From Takakia lepidozioides (lineage: Eukaryota > Streptophyta > Takakiopsida > Takakiales > Takakiaceae), in assembly GCA_030704615.1 (NCBI GenBank), contig CM060732.1:64461053-64525052 (forward strand): a stretch of 64,000 nucleotides of DNA, in the 5' to 3' direction. Positions 1 to 12,060 of the stretch are shown piece after piece (position 1 is the stretch's first letter; every line of letters begins with the position of its first letter). The translations under genes were made by a program, and so were the position numbers. Under the pieces are notes generated by a model, which saw nothing but the letters and a program-made list of their open reading frames with translations, searched no databases and was not told the origin of the DNA.

Positions 1-1560
1 AGGATGGATGATCATTGCAGGTATGGATGAAGGTGTGTAACGTACGTCACAAATACGGACGACTACTGGAAATTGGGTGCCTGAATTGTGATGTACCACC
101 AGTTGGGCTACAATAAATCAGGTCTTCTCATGATTTCGGCACCGAAATCCGGATGAACATCTCTGTCATGTAACAGATATAGAAGCCACGGGATGAATTT
201 CGCCGACAGAATTTCGGGATTAGTTCACCTCATGAAACTGAGCTAGCACCCAACGGATGGATTTCGGTGCCGAAATTCGGATGAACATGTTCTTCATGAA
301 ATTATTTCTGCACATAAAGGATGAATTTCGGCGCCGAAATACGGATGAATGTGTTCCTCAGTAGAGTCATGATTCACCACGTGTACGGATTTCGGTGCCG
401 AAATCCGGATGACGGTAACCCTGAATGGACAGTAGGGATGAATTTCGGCGCCGAAATTCATCGTTCGCATGGAAAAAATATTATTGGAGAGAGGACGGTG
501 GATGGATTTCGGCGCCGAAATTCATTATTATTCTACTTTTTCCTAAGTTTTTTGTTGTCCTGCAAATGAATTTTGGCGCCGAAATTCATCCGAAGTCCTC
601 CCTCCATTATTATTTTCCTTTGCGAGCGCTGAATTTCGGTGCCGAAATTCATCCAAAGTCCTCCCTCCAATAATTATTTTTCTTTGCGAGCGATGAATTT
701 CGGCGCCGAAATTCATCCCTACTGTCGGCAAAGGGTAACTCCAATATTACATTTTCCATGCGACGAATGAATTTCGGCGCCGAAATTCATCCGAACCCGA
801 CACTTACTTCTTGCTTCTGGATGATGTAAGGTTCCGAAATTCGTATGAAATAACCCATTCAGACAGAGAAAACACGAATATTCTGCATTAAATGGAGAAA
901 TCGGCACATTTAACCCCTTATGTCTTTCAAAAGGCTGTTATCCAATGACGTAAGGGGATATTTTCTGATTAGAGAAAATTTAATTGCATTTTAGCCGTTG
1001 ATTTCATTTGAAACCGACTATATCCATTAAGCGGTCATTTTTCGTACAGGAGGTTGCCGCAAATAAAGTATAATTTCGGCGCCGAAATTATACTTAACAG
1101 TCCAGACATGGCAAGTCCAACAGGCATGGACAGCAACCGTGATGGGCACTGATGACAAGAAAGCGTGGCATGATGTCGGTTTACTGTTCGAGCTGGATGT
1201 ATTTCGGCGCCGAAATATGGATGAAATGTATCCAAGTGCAGCGTTCTGCACAGTTCCGGAATTAATTCCGGATCTGATATCCGACTGACAGGTGTGCTGA
1301 TGACGGATGAGGACTGGGGAAGCGATGAATTTTGGCGCCGAAATTGAAATGTTTGTGTATGAAAGCACTTGCAAGGATGAATTTCGGAGCTGAAATTCAT
1401 CCGTCCGCTAATGAAACGTGCCGACCTGACTGTTGAATGTCGGTTGGCGGTTTGATTTCATGGCGGTTGGGGTTTCATGATGTGCGGGTAGTGCATTCAA
1501 TGTTGGCTGCTCCGGGAACAGCATCCGGTGAACGGAACGGTATTCGGCGCCGCAATTCGG
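1..1560. repeat. Array of GGCGCC-centred palindromes
   Basis: About fifteen copies of a palindrome with core ATTTCGGCGCCGAAAT, usually flanked by GATGA/TCATC so that the best copies are perfect 26-bp palindromes (near 437, 692 and 766). Others lie near 133, 260, 322, 388, 504, 567, 629, 1071, 1198, 1325, 1375 and 1540; the centre varies between GGCGCC, GGTGCC and GGCACC. From 437 to 766 the spacing is regular, about 62-74 bp. The intervening DNA is unique, so this is a set of fold-back motifs rather than a simple tandem repeat. Related copies lie near 4216 and 4258 beside the ParB-like gene and at 61.65-62.2 kb inside a transposase copy, so the motif appears tied to one transposon subfamily. 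Confidence 0.9.
10..461 (+). repeat. Direct copy of the centre of the 62-kb inverted repeat
   Basis: This stretch matches 61539-61990 at roughly 99% by eye, in the same orientation. The match starts at GATCATTGCAG, the point where the transposase reading frame breaks off near 61.55 kb, and ends in the palindrome at 437-461. It includes the 101-bp spacer of the distant inverted repeat, with only a few base changes. A recent duplication is implied; more of the same transposase may lie just left of the window. Confidence 0.9.
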
Positions 1561-2048
1561 ATAAAGCGTCTTCTACCGGTGGCTTGAACAGGCACGCGTC
1601 GCATTCCAGAACAACTTCATCCGTCTGAACGTGTCAGGGGTCGCAATCTCTTTATCACCCATACGGCGGAAAGTGGTGGACAGTGGCAACGCTTGGGGAG
1701 ACGTGGCTGCTTGCGCATCTGCTCGTGCACAGTGGTTGCATATTCCACCGTTTCGCTCTCTCACTCCTTGCCCTTCTGCGGTGACATTCTCCTGCGTTTC
1801 CTCTCTTTATGCAGCAGAGTGATAGCCTAGAGTTTGTGGAAGGTCAGGCGACTCCGGCGTAGAGAAGGAGGACGCGGGATTTTGGGAAGCCGCCGACGAC
1901 ACGACTGAAGCTCTGTCTCATGCAGGAAATGCAGACCTCGTTATCCGGAGACTCGGATCGCCCACCAGTGAGAGATTCGTGCTTCGCGGATGTGAAGCCC
2001 TCATACGCACTATTCCTTTTACACCTTTTTTTTTGCGTGCAGTGTGTC
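1561..2048. other. Leader region of the ParB-like gene
   Basis: No protein family is recognisable. It lies between the palindrome array and the first methionine of the ParB-like gene, where a promoter and 5' leader would be expected. The open frame extends upstream to about 1920, but those codons look unrelated to the gene. Confidence 0.4.
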
Positions 2049-4147
2049 ATGTTTTCCTGTTTGTTTGACATGGGAGCTGGGGAGGGATCGCAGGGGGGCG
2101 ACCCGACACAGTCAACTTTGGGTACTTCTGCCCGGGTGCTGCGCTCGCAAGCTGGAAGTGCGTCGAGGCAGGCGACTCCTCACAGAACACCTCAGAAATT
2201 GCCTCAGAAAAGCGCACCTAGAGTGCGGAAGCCGAGGAAGCAAAAGGAGCCCATGGCTTCGCTTGTAAAACCACTAGGGAGACTGGAAGCCGAGATATTG
2301 GGTTTGCAGGCAGTTTCACAAAACACGGATGCGGTGGAGACCGCTGGAAATGTCGGACTCGGATCTGCAGAAGGGCGGCCCATTGAGCTGACAGAAGCTG
2401 AAGACGACAACGTGGTGCGACTTGACGACTTCCCAGGAGATCAGAACCCGGTGGAGCTTGCGGAGGAGCAAAACCTCCAGGACAGCAGACAGACTGATGA
2501 GAGAGGTGAGAGAAGTGAGAGAGGTGATAGAAGTCAAAAACTGGTGGCGGGTATGCTCATGAGCGCACGAGACATGAACATAGCAACAAACAGGTTGCTG
2601 GCAGAGTCTCATAGCAACATAGGCCACGTTTTGGGCTCCATGGTGTATCCGGAGAACCTCAAAATTCCTTTGTGTTGCATGGTTAGCCTTCCAGTTGTAA
2701 GGCAAGCACTGCCAGGGGACATCGACCGACTGAAGCACAACTTCAGAGAGGGGTACAGACGGGGGTCGGCAGCGCTTCAGAATTGGAGCCCCCACTAGCG
2801 CACTGTAAATGCCGAGTTTGAAGCCTCTCTGAAGAGTAATCCCACATTCGCACACATGGCAGGGAAGATGTTCTTTGTCTGGGACGGGAATCACAGGATG
2901 CTTGCCTGGACAGAGTACATTGCTGAAATGCATCCACAAGATATCAATTGGCATTACATGGTGGACTGCATTGTCATGAAGGTGGACGGGAAGGACAGAG
3001 GACTGCTGAAGGGTGCCATGGTGGATATAAATCTGTAAGTATACTACTACATCCTTGTGTAGTGCCTATTGCGGCACCAAAATAGGCAATGTTCTTGACA
3101 TTCACCCACTCTATGAACTGGAAATTGGATTGTTGTGCCGAAATCTGGTTATTTTTGTATCATATTTTCATGTTGTTGTTTTTTTTTTTCCTCCATGGCA
3201 GGGTAACAGAGAGGGCCTTCGTAGAAACTCACCTGGCACATATGCTCTACAGAGTGCAAGAAGTGGGCACAGCACCGCTGACGGACTTCCAAAAATCCCT
3301 CGATCCCGAGCTGTATAGGAAGTCCCTTGCGAAAGCGGATCTATCTGCTGGGTATGGGAATGCAGACAAAAATTAGGGATGACTTATGCCAAAAGGCAGT
3401 TCTTTGAGAGTGATGCCCCCAACAAGGCAGACGCGTCGATAGAGAGTCACATTGTGCAGGCATGGAGGCAATCACGGACCAAGTACAGGTCGAAACTTGT
3501 GAAGCAAGTTGCAATCGTTGACCCTAGCCTTGGTGCCGAGTTCCTGGCGGAGATAGGACTGCATTACTCCAGACCCATGAAACCGGAAATGTCCATGGAG
3601 AAACTTCATCATATCGCAGTATCCTGTGTTGAGCCGGCGGAGAAGGTTAGCATGTGTTTGTTCTTGTTTTGTGTCTTCTCGCGATTCTCATGATGAGGTT
3701 CTTTTGTCTGACCGATGTTAGGCCATGCAGACGAGGTGGCTGCGAATCTGGAACGGCCATACAAACACGAAGCTGCTGTATCACTTTCCCATCGAGCCAA
3801 CTGACGACAAAATGAATGACTGGCTAAATGTGATGACTTGGTGGCATCAGGTATAATGTCCTCCTCTTCTGTGTGTTGGACATCATCGCAATTTCAAATT
3901 CATGAATGTTTTGGAGACCTGTAATGTTGCAGGTACTAACCCACGCCTAGGAGCAATTGGATTGCAACACCACCACTTTCAAGTTACAGATCGACTGAAC
4001 GAAATCGGAGATAATGGAGAACTACGTGCAGTCCTGGCGAGGGCGCTTCGCAAACCTCTTTTTCAGAGAAATTGCAAAGGCAAGACGCAACGTATACATC
4101 GAAGAGCAGGAGGGTGCCGACAAAGCGGCAATACAAGTCATGTTCAG
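2049..4147 (+). pseudogene. ParB-like (DGNHR) transposon protein, 5' part, decayed
   Basis: This is a relative of the larger minus-strand gene at 37.2-42.7 kb, with matching exon order. Proposed exons are 2049-3034, 3202-3645 (with a frame break near 3374), 3731-3850 and 3933-4147, with GT..AG borders; the first junction keeps phase. The N-terminal 150 residues are basic and low in complexity. Then comes a ParB/sulfiredoxin-like core: an I-P-L-C-x-M-V-S-L-P-V-V-R strand and helix near 2660-2760, and FVWDGNHRMLAW at about 2874-2910, the ParB-type DGNHR signature. An in-frame TAG at 2796 sits in a small deletion just before the signature. Later exons align with the middle of the large gene (R-W-L-R-I-W and F-F-R-E-I motifs). 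The methyltransferase half is absent beyond 4147. ParB-like domains bind DNA or nucleotides; the role here is inferred. Confidence 0.75.
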
Positions 4148-4330
4148 GTAATCTGCTGCCAATGCATCCTCCTATTTGCAGTTTTGAGAATTTAGCCAAG
4201 CAGTGGTGGGTATTGCGGCGCCGAAATATCCATTTGCAAGATGTGAATGCTGGGTATATTTCGGTGCTGAAATACCTTCTGCATTCAGAACTTCCTCTTG
4301 CATCATTACAATAGAATCCGGCTTTTACGT
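4148..4330. repeat. Two GGCGCC-type palindromes after the last ParB-like exon
   Basis: A half-palindrome GCGGCGCCGAAATATCC near 4216 and TATTTCGGTGCTGAAATACC near 4258 follow a good donor site (GTAATC at 4148). The large related gene at 40.06 kb also has palindromes in the intron after the equivalent exon, but of different sequence. Confidence 0.65.
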
Positions 4331-4404
4331 TTGCTATTTTCCAGTCGTATCAGCCTTTTCTGACTGCATGTCTGCCCAATAAGATAAACCCAGTCAGTTG
4401 TGAC

Positions 4405-4472
4405 AAATGAGTCGTAAGTGTCATTGAGTCGTAAGTGTCATTGAGTCGTAAGTGTCATTGAGTCGTAAGTGC
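4405..4472. repeat. 17-bp tandem repeat, four copies
   Basis: The unit GAGTCGTAAGTGTCATT is repeated about four times with almost no change. It is a minisatellite and no coding function is seen. Confidence 0.9.
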
Positions 4473-5100
4473 CAGTTGTGGAGCTCACTGTTGATGTGGC
4501 AATGGGGACGCCTAATCATAGTCATTGATAAGACCGTAGTAAATGACTGCGAATCCATGTCAGCTTCACGTGGAACGGAAGGGATATGTCACGTGTCATG
4601 TCAAAGGGAAGGCGACATGGTCTTTACGACTGGCACATATGACTTCCGCAGATTAACCCCAGGACAACACGTGGAGAAGACTGGACATGACACGTGGAAT
4701 CAAATTATGCAGGATGGGGGTGGTTGTTATGATTGGAGCATATGACTTCCATGGCTCACTCTAGATACTGCATGTGGCACGAGTATGGGCGAACACGAGG
4801 GGTGAAAGTGGCACGTGGTGGAGGCTCTGTGGATGGGAGGTAGTCGTGTGCATGACCGTAGTCATGGGCCTAACTCTAGCAGCATTGAAACATGAAAACA
4901 CCATTGAAACATGAAAGCACATTTGAAATTGGAACATCAATTCAAATACAACGTGACTTAATGTTCAAAGATCCGTTCCATAATCTAATCCGGTGCTGCT
5001 ACAAAAATGCACAAAGCTGCAAAGTCTATGTAGACTTCCAAATGCCTGAGCAGAAGATGCATACACTGACATCTCTCGAACTTCAGCAATCCACTACCTT
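4473..5100. other. Spacer rich in CACGTG and ACGTGG words
   Basis: No gene is seen. There are several G-box-like words (GACACGTGG, CACGTG). Similar words recur at 6.6-6.85 kb and 29.4-29.65 kb, so a dispersed non-autonomous element is possible, but ends were not found. Confidence 0.4.
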
Positions 5101-6430
5101 CATTAGCAGTGCCTGATTTTATCAATTGTGCCGCTGCTGCTGCGGCTTCCAGTTGACCATCTACCCATGCAGGTTTCTTCTAGCTATCCTTCCACAATGA
5201 ATCATAGGTAATCTGGAGCTTGAAAATCCGGCCCTCTTGGATGAATCGGCGCCCACACTCTATCCCTGCTCCTTCAGCTATCCATGCCCACGAGGGTATT
5301 GTTCATAATCACATCTGGTACAATTCCAGCTTTGGTGATGCAACCATGTACCTCTTTGCATGTGCTTTCCAGGGCTGCCAGGCTTGCACACGCACTGCAA
5401 ATGCACACAAACATGATGTGGTTGAGTTTCACCATTTCCCCCATCATTTGCTTTCAGGTCTCCAAAGCCCCATCCCGCGCTCCTGCTCTGCACGCCCTCA
5501 CCACAAAGGGCATATTTCATAATGATATCAATTCAATTCCAGCTTGGACGATGTCACCACGAACCCCGTCTTCACTCATTGCCTACTCTAGTTAAGTGCA
5601 ATTATGGGCTAGGCTGATACCACATCTCATAGCCATATTATCAAACTGCATGTCATTTGTATCATTGTAGTTGTACCCAAACTTGGCATACATGTCCACT
5701 ACGACAACATTCAGAATCACATCAGATACAATACTAGCTTTGACGATATTACCGTGGACCTCTGTACCATTTTTCAGGGCTGCCAGGCTTGCATTTGATA
5801 TACATATCCACCAAGGCAGTGTTTAGAGACATCTAGTGGTACAATTCCAGCTTTGACAATGTCACCATGGACCGTTGCGTCCTTTCCAGGGCTACCAGGC
5901 TCGCATTTGACATACATGTACACCAAAGGAATGTTTAGAATGACATCAGGTACAATTCCAGCTTTGATGATGTCACCATGAACCTCTTGGCCCCTTCCCA
6001 GGGCTTCTAGGCTCGCATATGCATATTATAAACACAAATGAACATGACCTGGTCTGGCTTCATCCTTTCCCATATCATTTGCTCTTAGGTTTCCAAAGCC
6101 TTAATCCCACACCCATGTTGCACATATCTTGCAATCATGGCACTCCACAACACCACATCTCATTTAGCCATGTTGTCGAACTCTCCCTTCGCATCAGGCT
6201 TGCTGCACCCACATTTGGCATACATGTCCACCAGGGCAGTGTTCAGAATGACAACTAGTACAATTTCAGCTTTGACGATGGCAAATGGCCAAGAGTTATC
6301 CCAATATCCCGCTACCAATGAGTTCAATGCATATCCTTGTCACATTGGCAGTATCATGTCAAAGTCACTCCCAACTACATTAACTCAACAGCTAAATTGC
6401 AGAATTCAACATGAAAATTGACACTAGAAG
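5100..6430 (-). pseudogene. Eroded PPR (pentatricopeptide) coding relics
   Basis: Reading the minus strand in broken frames gives pieces of plant PLS-type PPR repeats: phrases of the type V-H-x-x-I-V-K-A-G, L-V-D-M-Y-A-K and F-D-N-M-A-x-R. PPR proteins bind organellar RNA in plants. Several near-copies of one module lie one after another (around 5.28, 5.69, 5.80, 5.92 and 6.20 kb), each with a VHGDIVKAGIVPDVILN-like segment, and no frame longer than about 100 codons survives. It looks like a PPR gene or array degraded in place, or PPR sequence caught in a repeat. Confidence 0.6.
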
Positions 6431-7250
6431 CATTCGTGTCATTTACCACTGGGGTAACGACTCATTTTGAGTCATAAAAGTCAAAAAATTGGGATCGATT
6501 GGAAGTTACAAACGACTAGTTACAACAGACGTGGTAGTTGGGTTGGACATCTAATGATTGGAGTGGTAAAGGACGCAGACGCGTGAACAACTGCTCAACG
6601 ATTAATGCGATTAATGCTGAAGAACCACGTGGCGTAACCAAGCGGGCCGCCCGTGTGTCTGACCTTTTGGGCTGACTTTGACTTTTCCCTCCGGATGAGT
6701 GGACCGACTCACCGAAGCGCGGTGACACATGGACGCGGACGTGTATGACGATGTGGACGCCGACGTGGCGGCACCACAATGAGCAGCACTATTGCCACGT
6801 GGCCACGGGCCTGGGGCGCCACGTGGTAGTAGACCACATAACTTGCAGTGCTACATGCCCAATGGCAATTGCGACTGCGGAAGTTGGCGCAACCACTGCT
6901 TTACTACTTTACATGAAGTGCTCGAAATTACTTGAAAAATCATTCATAGTGATTCATGCTTTGGAGTTTTGGTGTTTGTAGTGAGTCGACTAGTAATGCC
7001 ATACAAGAGAACTAATCATGCATTAGAAATGCACAAACGATGAAAGACATGCCATGAAATAAAATGAAATGAAAATGAATGAAATGAAACAAAATGGTAC
7101 TTTATTACATCTGCAGAAAGCTCAAAGAGCTTATGGGACAAGTAAAAAAGCAGCCCAAAAGCTACTGCTGCTCTGGGGATTGCCTAAGGGTCAAGGCCTC
7201 GTGCAAGTAAGCTGCCAAGCAGTTCTAATCCTCATAATGCAAGACTTCAG
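6431..7250. other. Spacer with ACGTGGC motifs
   Basis: No coding similarity is recognised. Near 6450-6480 a motif (GACTCATTTTGAGTCATAAAAG) resembles one at 29.27 kb, and 6600-6840 has repeated CCACGTGGC words. This may be a miniature transposon, but target duplications were not found. Confidence 0.35.
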
Positions 7251-8345
7251 TGAGTTCCACGGAATAGACCATCTACCCATGGAGGTTTCTTGTAGTTATT
7301 GATCCACAGGGAATCATAGGTAATCTTGTGCTTGAAATTTGGCCCTCTAAGATGAATCTGGACCACACTCTATCCCTGCTCCTTCAGCTATCCATGCCCC
7401 CTGCACAAATCATGCATTCATCCTTGCCTTGCTGCTAGTAGCTGACAATGACAACCTACATTTGTTCTAGGAAACACCCAACTCAGCTTATCACACTAGT
7501 TCCTATGCTCAATTGCGTCTGCTACTCTCTGAAATGTAGCAGGCATTCACCTTTTTGCCTCGGTTGTCCCAACATTGACTGGGGGCAGAAAAGAATTCAT
7601 TCCACAACTTCTCCTCATGTCTGTTACTTGTTTTTTGATACTTTCCTGTTGTCACATAGCAGTATCATGTCAAAGTCACTCCAAACTAGATTCACTCAAC
7701 CAGCTAACTTGCAGATTCAACATGGAAATTTTGGGCCGATTCTGATAAGAGGGAAAAACAGGGTGAAATGTGCTGAAGAAGATGCCTTCATTAACAATGT
7801 CTGATTTTATCAATTGTGCCGTTGCTGCCAGTTGACCATCTACCCATGCAGGTTTCTTGTAGCTTCATAGTTAATCTGGAGCTTGAAGTCCGGCCCTCTT
7901 GGGTGAATCTGCTCCCACACTCTATCCTTGCTCCTTCAGCTATCCATGCCTCGCACGAATCATGCATACAACCTTGCCTTGTTGCTAGCAGTTGACGATG
8001 ACAACCTAGACTTGTTCTAGGAAGCACCCAACTCAACTTATCACACTAGTTCCTACGCTCAATTGCATCTGCTTCTCTATATAATCCAACAAACATTCAC
8101 CTTCTTGCCTCAATTGTCCCCACCATTGACTGGGGTCAGAAAAGTATTCATTCCACAACTTCCCCTCGTCTGTGTTACCTGTTTTTGATACTTTCCTGTT
8201 GTCACATTAGCAAAATCATGTCAAAGTCACTCCAAACTATCAAAGCTTCACTCAACCAGCTAACTTGCAGAATTCAGACATGAATAATTAGGGGCGATTA
8301 TGATAAGAGGGGAAAACAAGGTGAAATTGAAGAAGGTGCCTTCAT
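7250..8345. repeat. Tandem duplication of about 540 bp in PPR-related DNA
   Basis: Two units, about 7261-7800 and 7803-8345, share long runs such as CAATTGTGCCGTTGCTGCC, CACACTCTATCC and ACTCAACCAGCTAACTTGCAG. A partial third copy lies at about 5100-5290 and 6350-6430. The units carry no intact reading frame. Confidence 0.8.
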
Positions 8346-8570
8346 TAGCAGTCATTACACTCTATCCTTCGCTCAGCCATATTGTTGAACACTCCCTGTC
8401 CACAAGGGTATTGTTCAGAATGACATCTGCCACAATTCCAGCTTTGACGATGCAACCATGGACCTCTTTGCCCTTCCCCAGCAGGCTCGCACATGCACTA
8501 CAAACGTAAACAAAACTGGTTGTGGCAAACTGGGAGCAATATGTGTCAGAAGAAACCACTGATACAAATT
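8346..8570 (-). pseudogene. PPR-like fragment
   Basis: The minus-strand frame 8362-8559 contains the PPR phrase CSACASLLGKGKEVHGCIVK followed by an I-V-A-D-V-I-L-N-N-T-L-V-D run typical of plant PLS-type PPR proteins. It is an isolated fragment of about 40 residues that matches the modules at 11.3-11.5 kb. Confidence 0.7.
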
Positions 8571-8936
8571 TACAGCTTACAGGCTGTCTCTATCCTCAAA
8601 ATTGGCAGCACATCACCCGCTGCTATGACATATATTGCCCTAGACACACATTGCTCTAACTACCATCCCCCAAGATGCTACCCCCACCAGACTTCTCTCA
8701 CTTGGGTCCTTGCAAGGCTGACTTCCAGCTTTGACTCTGTGCGTGGGGCCTATCGGACAACATACACCAGCAAGCCCTCCCCCTATCCTGCATCAATTCA
8801 TCTCAGTCTTATCAACTGCACAACGTGTGATGGGAGTGAATGCAACATGGGAAAGAGCCACAACACATGATGAGCTGTAGGGAAGAAGCAACATCGTGCA
8901 AGTAAAGCAAATGATGAAGCAGAAAGACGAGGCAAC

Positions 8937-10265
8937 ATGGGAGAACGGAAATGGGGTCCAAGGGCTGAGAAGGTCAACTGGTCAACAATGAGGAACTGGC
9001 TCTGGAGCACTATGTTGATGATTAAAGGGAGCAGCAAATACATGTGGGGCATCGCAACAAAGTGCATGCCAACGAGGGTCAGAATAGTGCAAGAAAGACT
9101 CCACGGATGGTGGGCAGCCAAGGGAGATGCAGTGAGACAAGGCACTCATGGCAAGGGAGCTGCCAAGACAAAACAGTTGATTAAGCTACGGAGAAAAAGG
9201 AAAGCACAAGATCAACTACGAGGAAAAGTAGCAATTCAGGCATGGGAGCTGCTGCTAAAACATGAGGAGGAAGACATACGAGGTGAAGCATCAAGGGAAC
9301 CGGTAGAAGATGAGGAAGATGGAGCACACTTTCATGTCAAAGGTTGGCGGTCGAAGAATGCAACCCAGCAATCAAAAAGTGAGGCACCCGAGGCTGGACT
9401 GCTGCAAAGAGGTACAAAGACAGGAGCTGAGAATGAGATGTTGCCTTTCGTTGAAGTTCCCCACACAATGGTTGTTTGGCAAGCAAAACCCCAGGCAAGG
9501 ATGAGAGGTGAATTTGGGATAAAACCAGCAGCTGGAAGTGAGGAAAGACACAAGGAAGGGCAGCAATACCTTGTCAAATCTAAGGGTGATGACTGAAGAA
9601 AATTAAACAAGGACTGGAAGTATGGGAGCAGCAATCGCATGAAGAAAAATCTGCCTGAGAGGCTGAAGAGTGAAAGGGAGGAAGACAGGCACCTCGCTTA
9701 TGAAAAGTGGAAGGGCAGGGTAGAAAACCTGATGCCTGAAATTGATGGGAGCTCGTGGGAGACTCTGCCAAGAAGACTCCAATCAGCTGCTGCCAACAAT
9801 CGGACTAGTGAAAGATCGCCCTTGGCTGGCGCAACACCACGAAATAAATGCAGCCCTGATAGCATGGTGAGTGGGGCACCAACAGAGCCACAAAATGAGG
9901 GAGAAGGAGGAGACTTCCCTGCCAAGAAAGTCAATGACGGGCTTGCAGTGGCATGCAAGGAAAGGGACACCGTAAGTGTTGCCAACAGATGCAAATCAGT
10001 GCTCATTCATTCGAAAGCACCACGGGAGATGAAGGAAAAGACACATGCAGGGACGTTGAAGCATAAAAGAGGAGAGCACTTCACTTGGGAAGAAAGTGAA
10101 GCATTGGAGAACGAGGCTGATGACTGGCAGTCTGAAAAGGAAAGGCGGTTGTGGGAAACCCTGCCAAGACAACCATATGGAGAGAATCAAGCAGGTGGGA
10201 ACTGCCCTTCATTGGGGTGGTGCAAACAAGAGCAAGACCAGAAGCTGAACCACATGAGAAGATAG
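8937..10265 (+). other. AG-rich open region, 442 codons with one stop, function unknown
   Basis: One frame runs from ATG 8937 to 10265 with a single TGA at 9594-9596. The predicted product is strongly hydrophilic and rich in K, R and E, with no domain, signal or membrane segment that I recognise. Phrases such as W-E-T-L-P-R-R and W-E-T-L-P-R-Q recur, reflecting a repeated CTGCCAAGA word. Purine-rich DNA on this strand lowers the chance of TAA, TAG and TGA, so the openness may be compositional. It could be an old coding exon or none. The only sign for coding is frame length. Confidence 0.25.
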
Positions 10266-11150
10266 TGTGTCTTTACGGATGGAGACCCTGGAAAATGCTC
10301 TGCCCAGGAGATGAAGAACATTAGGCAACTAGAAACGTGGGGGGCTGAATATGCTCTGCAGTCAACTTGGCTTGTTGAATGCTTGCATAAGAGATGAGGG
10401 GTTGCTGTCAGTACACGACATTGAGTTCATCAAATCCTACAACAGCCCACATCGCTACCCACTGCTTACAAATTGCCACAAAAACAGTTTCACAGGACTT
10501 ATAGATGATTGGTGGAAGGCAAGGCCCCTCGCCATGGGCCAGATTAATTGTATGTTGCAGCCCAGAACAACGACGGTAGGGCAGCAAACCCCATCTTGGC
10601 AGCGTCTTTTGTGTGAGAGAAGTCAAGCTGAACCTGCTCATCATATCGAGTGGGATGGACCAGATGTAAAGCTGCCAAGCCAACCACACTCATATTCGCA
10701 CTCAAGCAACATAAGCTGGAGCCATTTTCAGATTATGAGTACCCGTGTTTTAAGAATACTCCTTCTTCAACTTGCGGTGAATGGGCAGAAAACTTCACAA
10801 TGTGCAGCAGATTAATGGACCAAGATACGGAGCTGAATTGGGTATCCAGTTAGGCAATGCTGGTTTCAAAACCCCGTTCCATCCCTGCGTTTCGAAGATC
10901 TGGCTTGAATGGGCACACTCCGGCAGTGGAAGGCTCACGGAGTAATGAGTTTGGGCTGATATGCATGCTGACATGCCATGCCGGTGCAAAGAACAACGTT
11001 CTGAGTGGCGATTGTGATCTCAAAATCTGCCCCTGCATTCAAGCTGATTTCTCTCTCGAGCAGAGCCGCCTTGTGGATGTTCCAGCCAGTGTCCAAAAAC
11101 AGCTCAAGTGCAAGACAACAACATCAGCAAGGCATGGTTAGCTAAGCAAG
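10266..11150. other. No recognisable gene
   Basis: Short frames occur on both strands (for example 10351-10815), but none resembles a known family. The sequence separates the AG-rich region from PPR relics. Confidence 0.4.
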
Positions 11151-12060
11151 GTCATGGTGGAGAGGCATTTGAACTCTCTGAACGTAATGTGGTCGGACTT
11201 CACCCCCTCCCACATCAACTGCTCATAGGTCTCCAAAACCTGCAATCCATGCCCCTGTTGTGCATGTCCTGCGATCATCACTTTCCACGACACCACATTT
11301 CGCTCAGCCATATTGTTGAACACTCCCTATCTAGAAGGGTATTCATGTTCAGAATGACATCTACCACAATTCCAGCTTTGACGATGCAACCATGGACCTC
11401 TTTGCCCTTCTCCAACAGGCTCGCACATGCACTACAAACACAAACAAACGTAATGTGCTCGGGCTTCACCCCCTAGACCCACATCATTTGCTCATAGGTC
11501 TCCAAAACCCACAATCCCCGCCCATGTTGTGCATGTCATGCGATCATCACGTTCCACCACACCACATTTCGCTCAGCCATATTGTTAAACACTCCTTGTC
11601 CACAAGGGAATGCTCCCACGTTTGGCATACATGTCGACGAGGTATTGTTACATCTGGTACAGTTCCAGCTTTGACAATGTCATGATGGACCTCTTTGCCC
11701 TTTACCAAGTCTCCAGGGCTGCCAGGTTTGCACATGCATTGCAAACACAAATGAACGTGACCCGGTCAGGCTGCACCTCTTCTCAACATTTGCTCATATG
11801 TCTCCAATACCCTCATCCCGCACACATGCTGGCCATATCTTGCGAGATTCAGCGTGTTCCTTGAGACAACATCTTGTTCAGCCATGTTATCAAACTCTCC
11901 CTTCGCAACTTCATAGGTCTCCAAAGCCTCCATCCCACGTCCCTGCTGTGCATACCATGCAAGCATCGCACTCCACGACACTACATCTCGGCAAAACAGG
12001 CTGAAATAGCTCGAAGAAGAAGGTGCCCTCACCACATTGTCCTCTACCTTGTGTCATGAC
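11150..12060 (-). pseudogene. PPR relics, best preserved modules
   Basis: Minus-strand pieces at 12035-11766, 11750-11547, 11469-11278 and 11323-11138 read as successive PLS-type PPR modules. They include FNNMAERNVVSWKVMIAGHA, an E-G-V-K-S-D-H-I-T-F turn, and CSACASLLEKGKEVHGCIVK. The spacing follows the roughly 35-residue PPR period, but frameshifts break every second module. Plant PPR proteins of this type act in organellar RNA processing or editing; no E or DYW tail is visible. Confidence 0.75.

Noticed and set aside
430-800. CRISPR-like pattern of evenly spaced palindromic repeats
   Set aside because: Repeats vary in sequence, spacers are not uniform, no cas genes are present, and the surroundings are eukaryotic. 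The pattern fits transposon-linked fold-back motifs.
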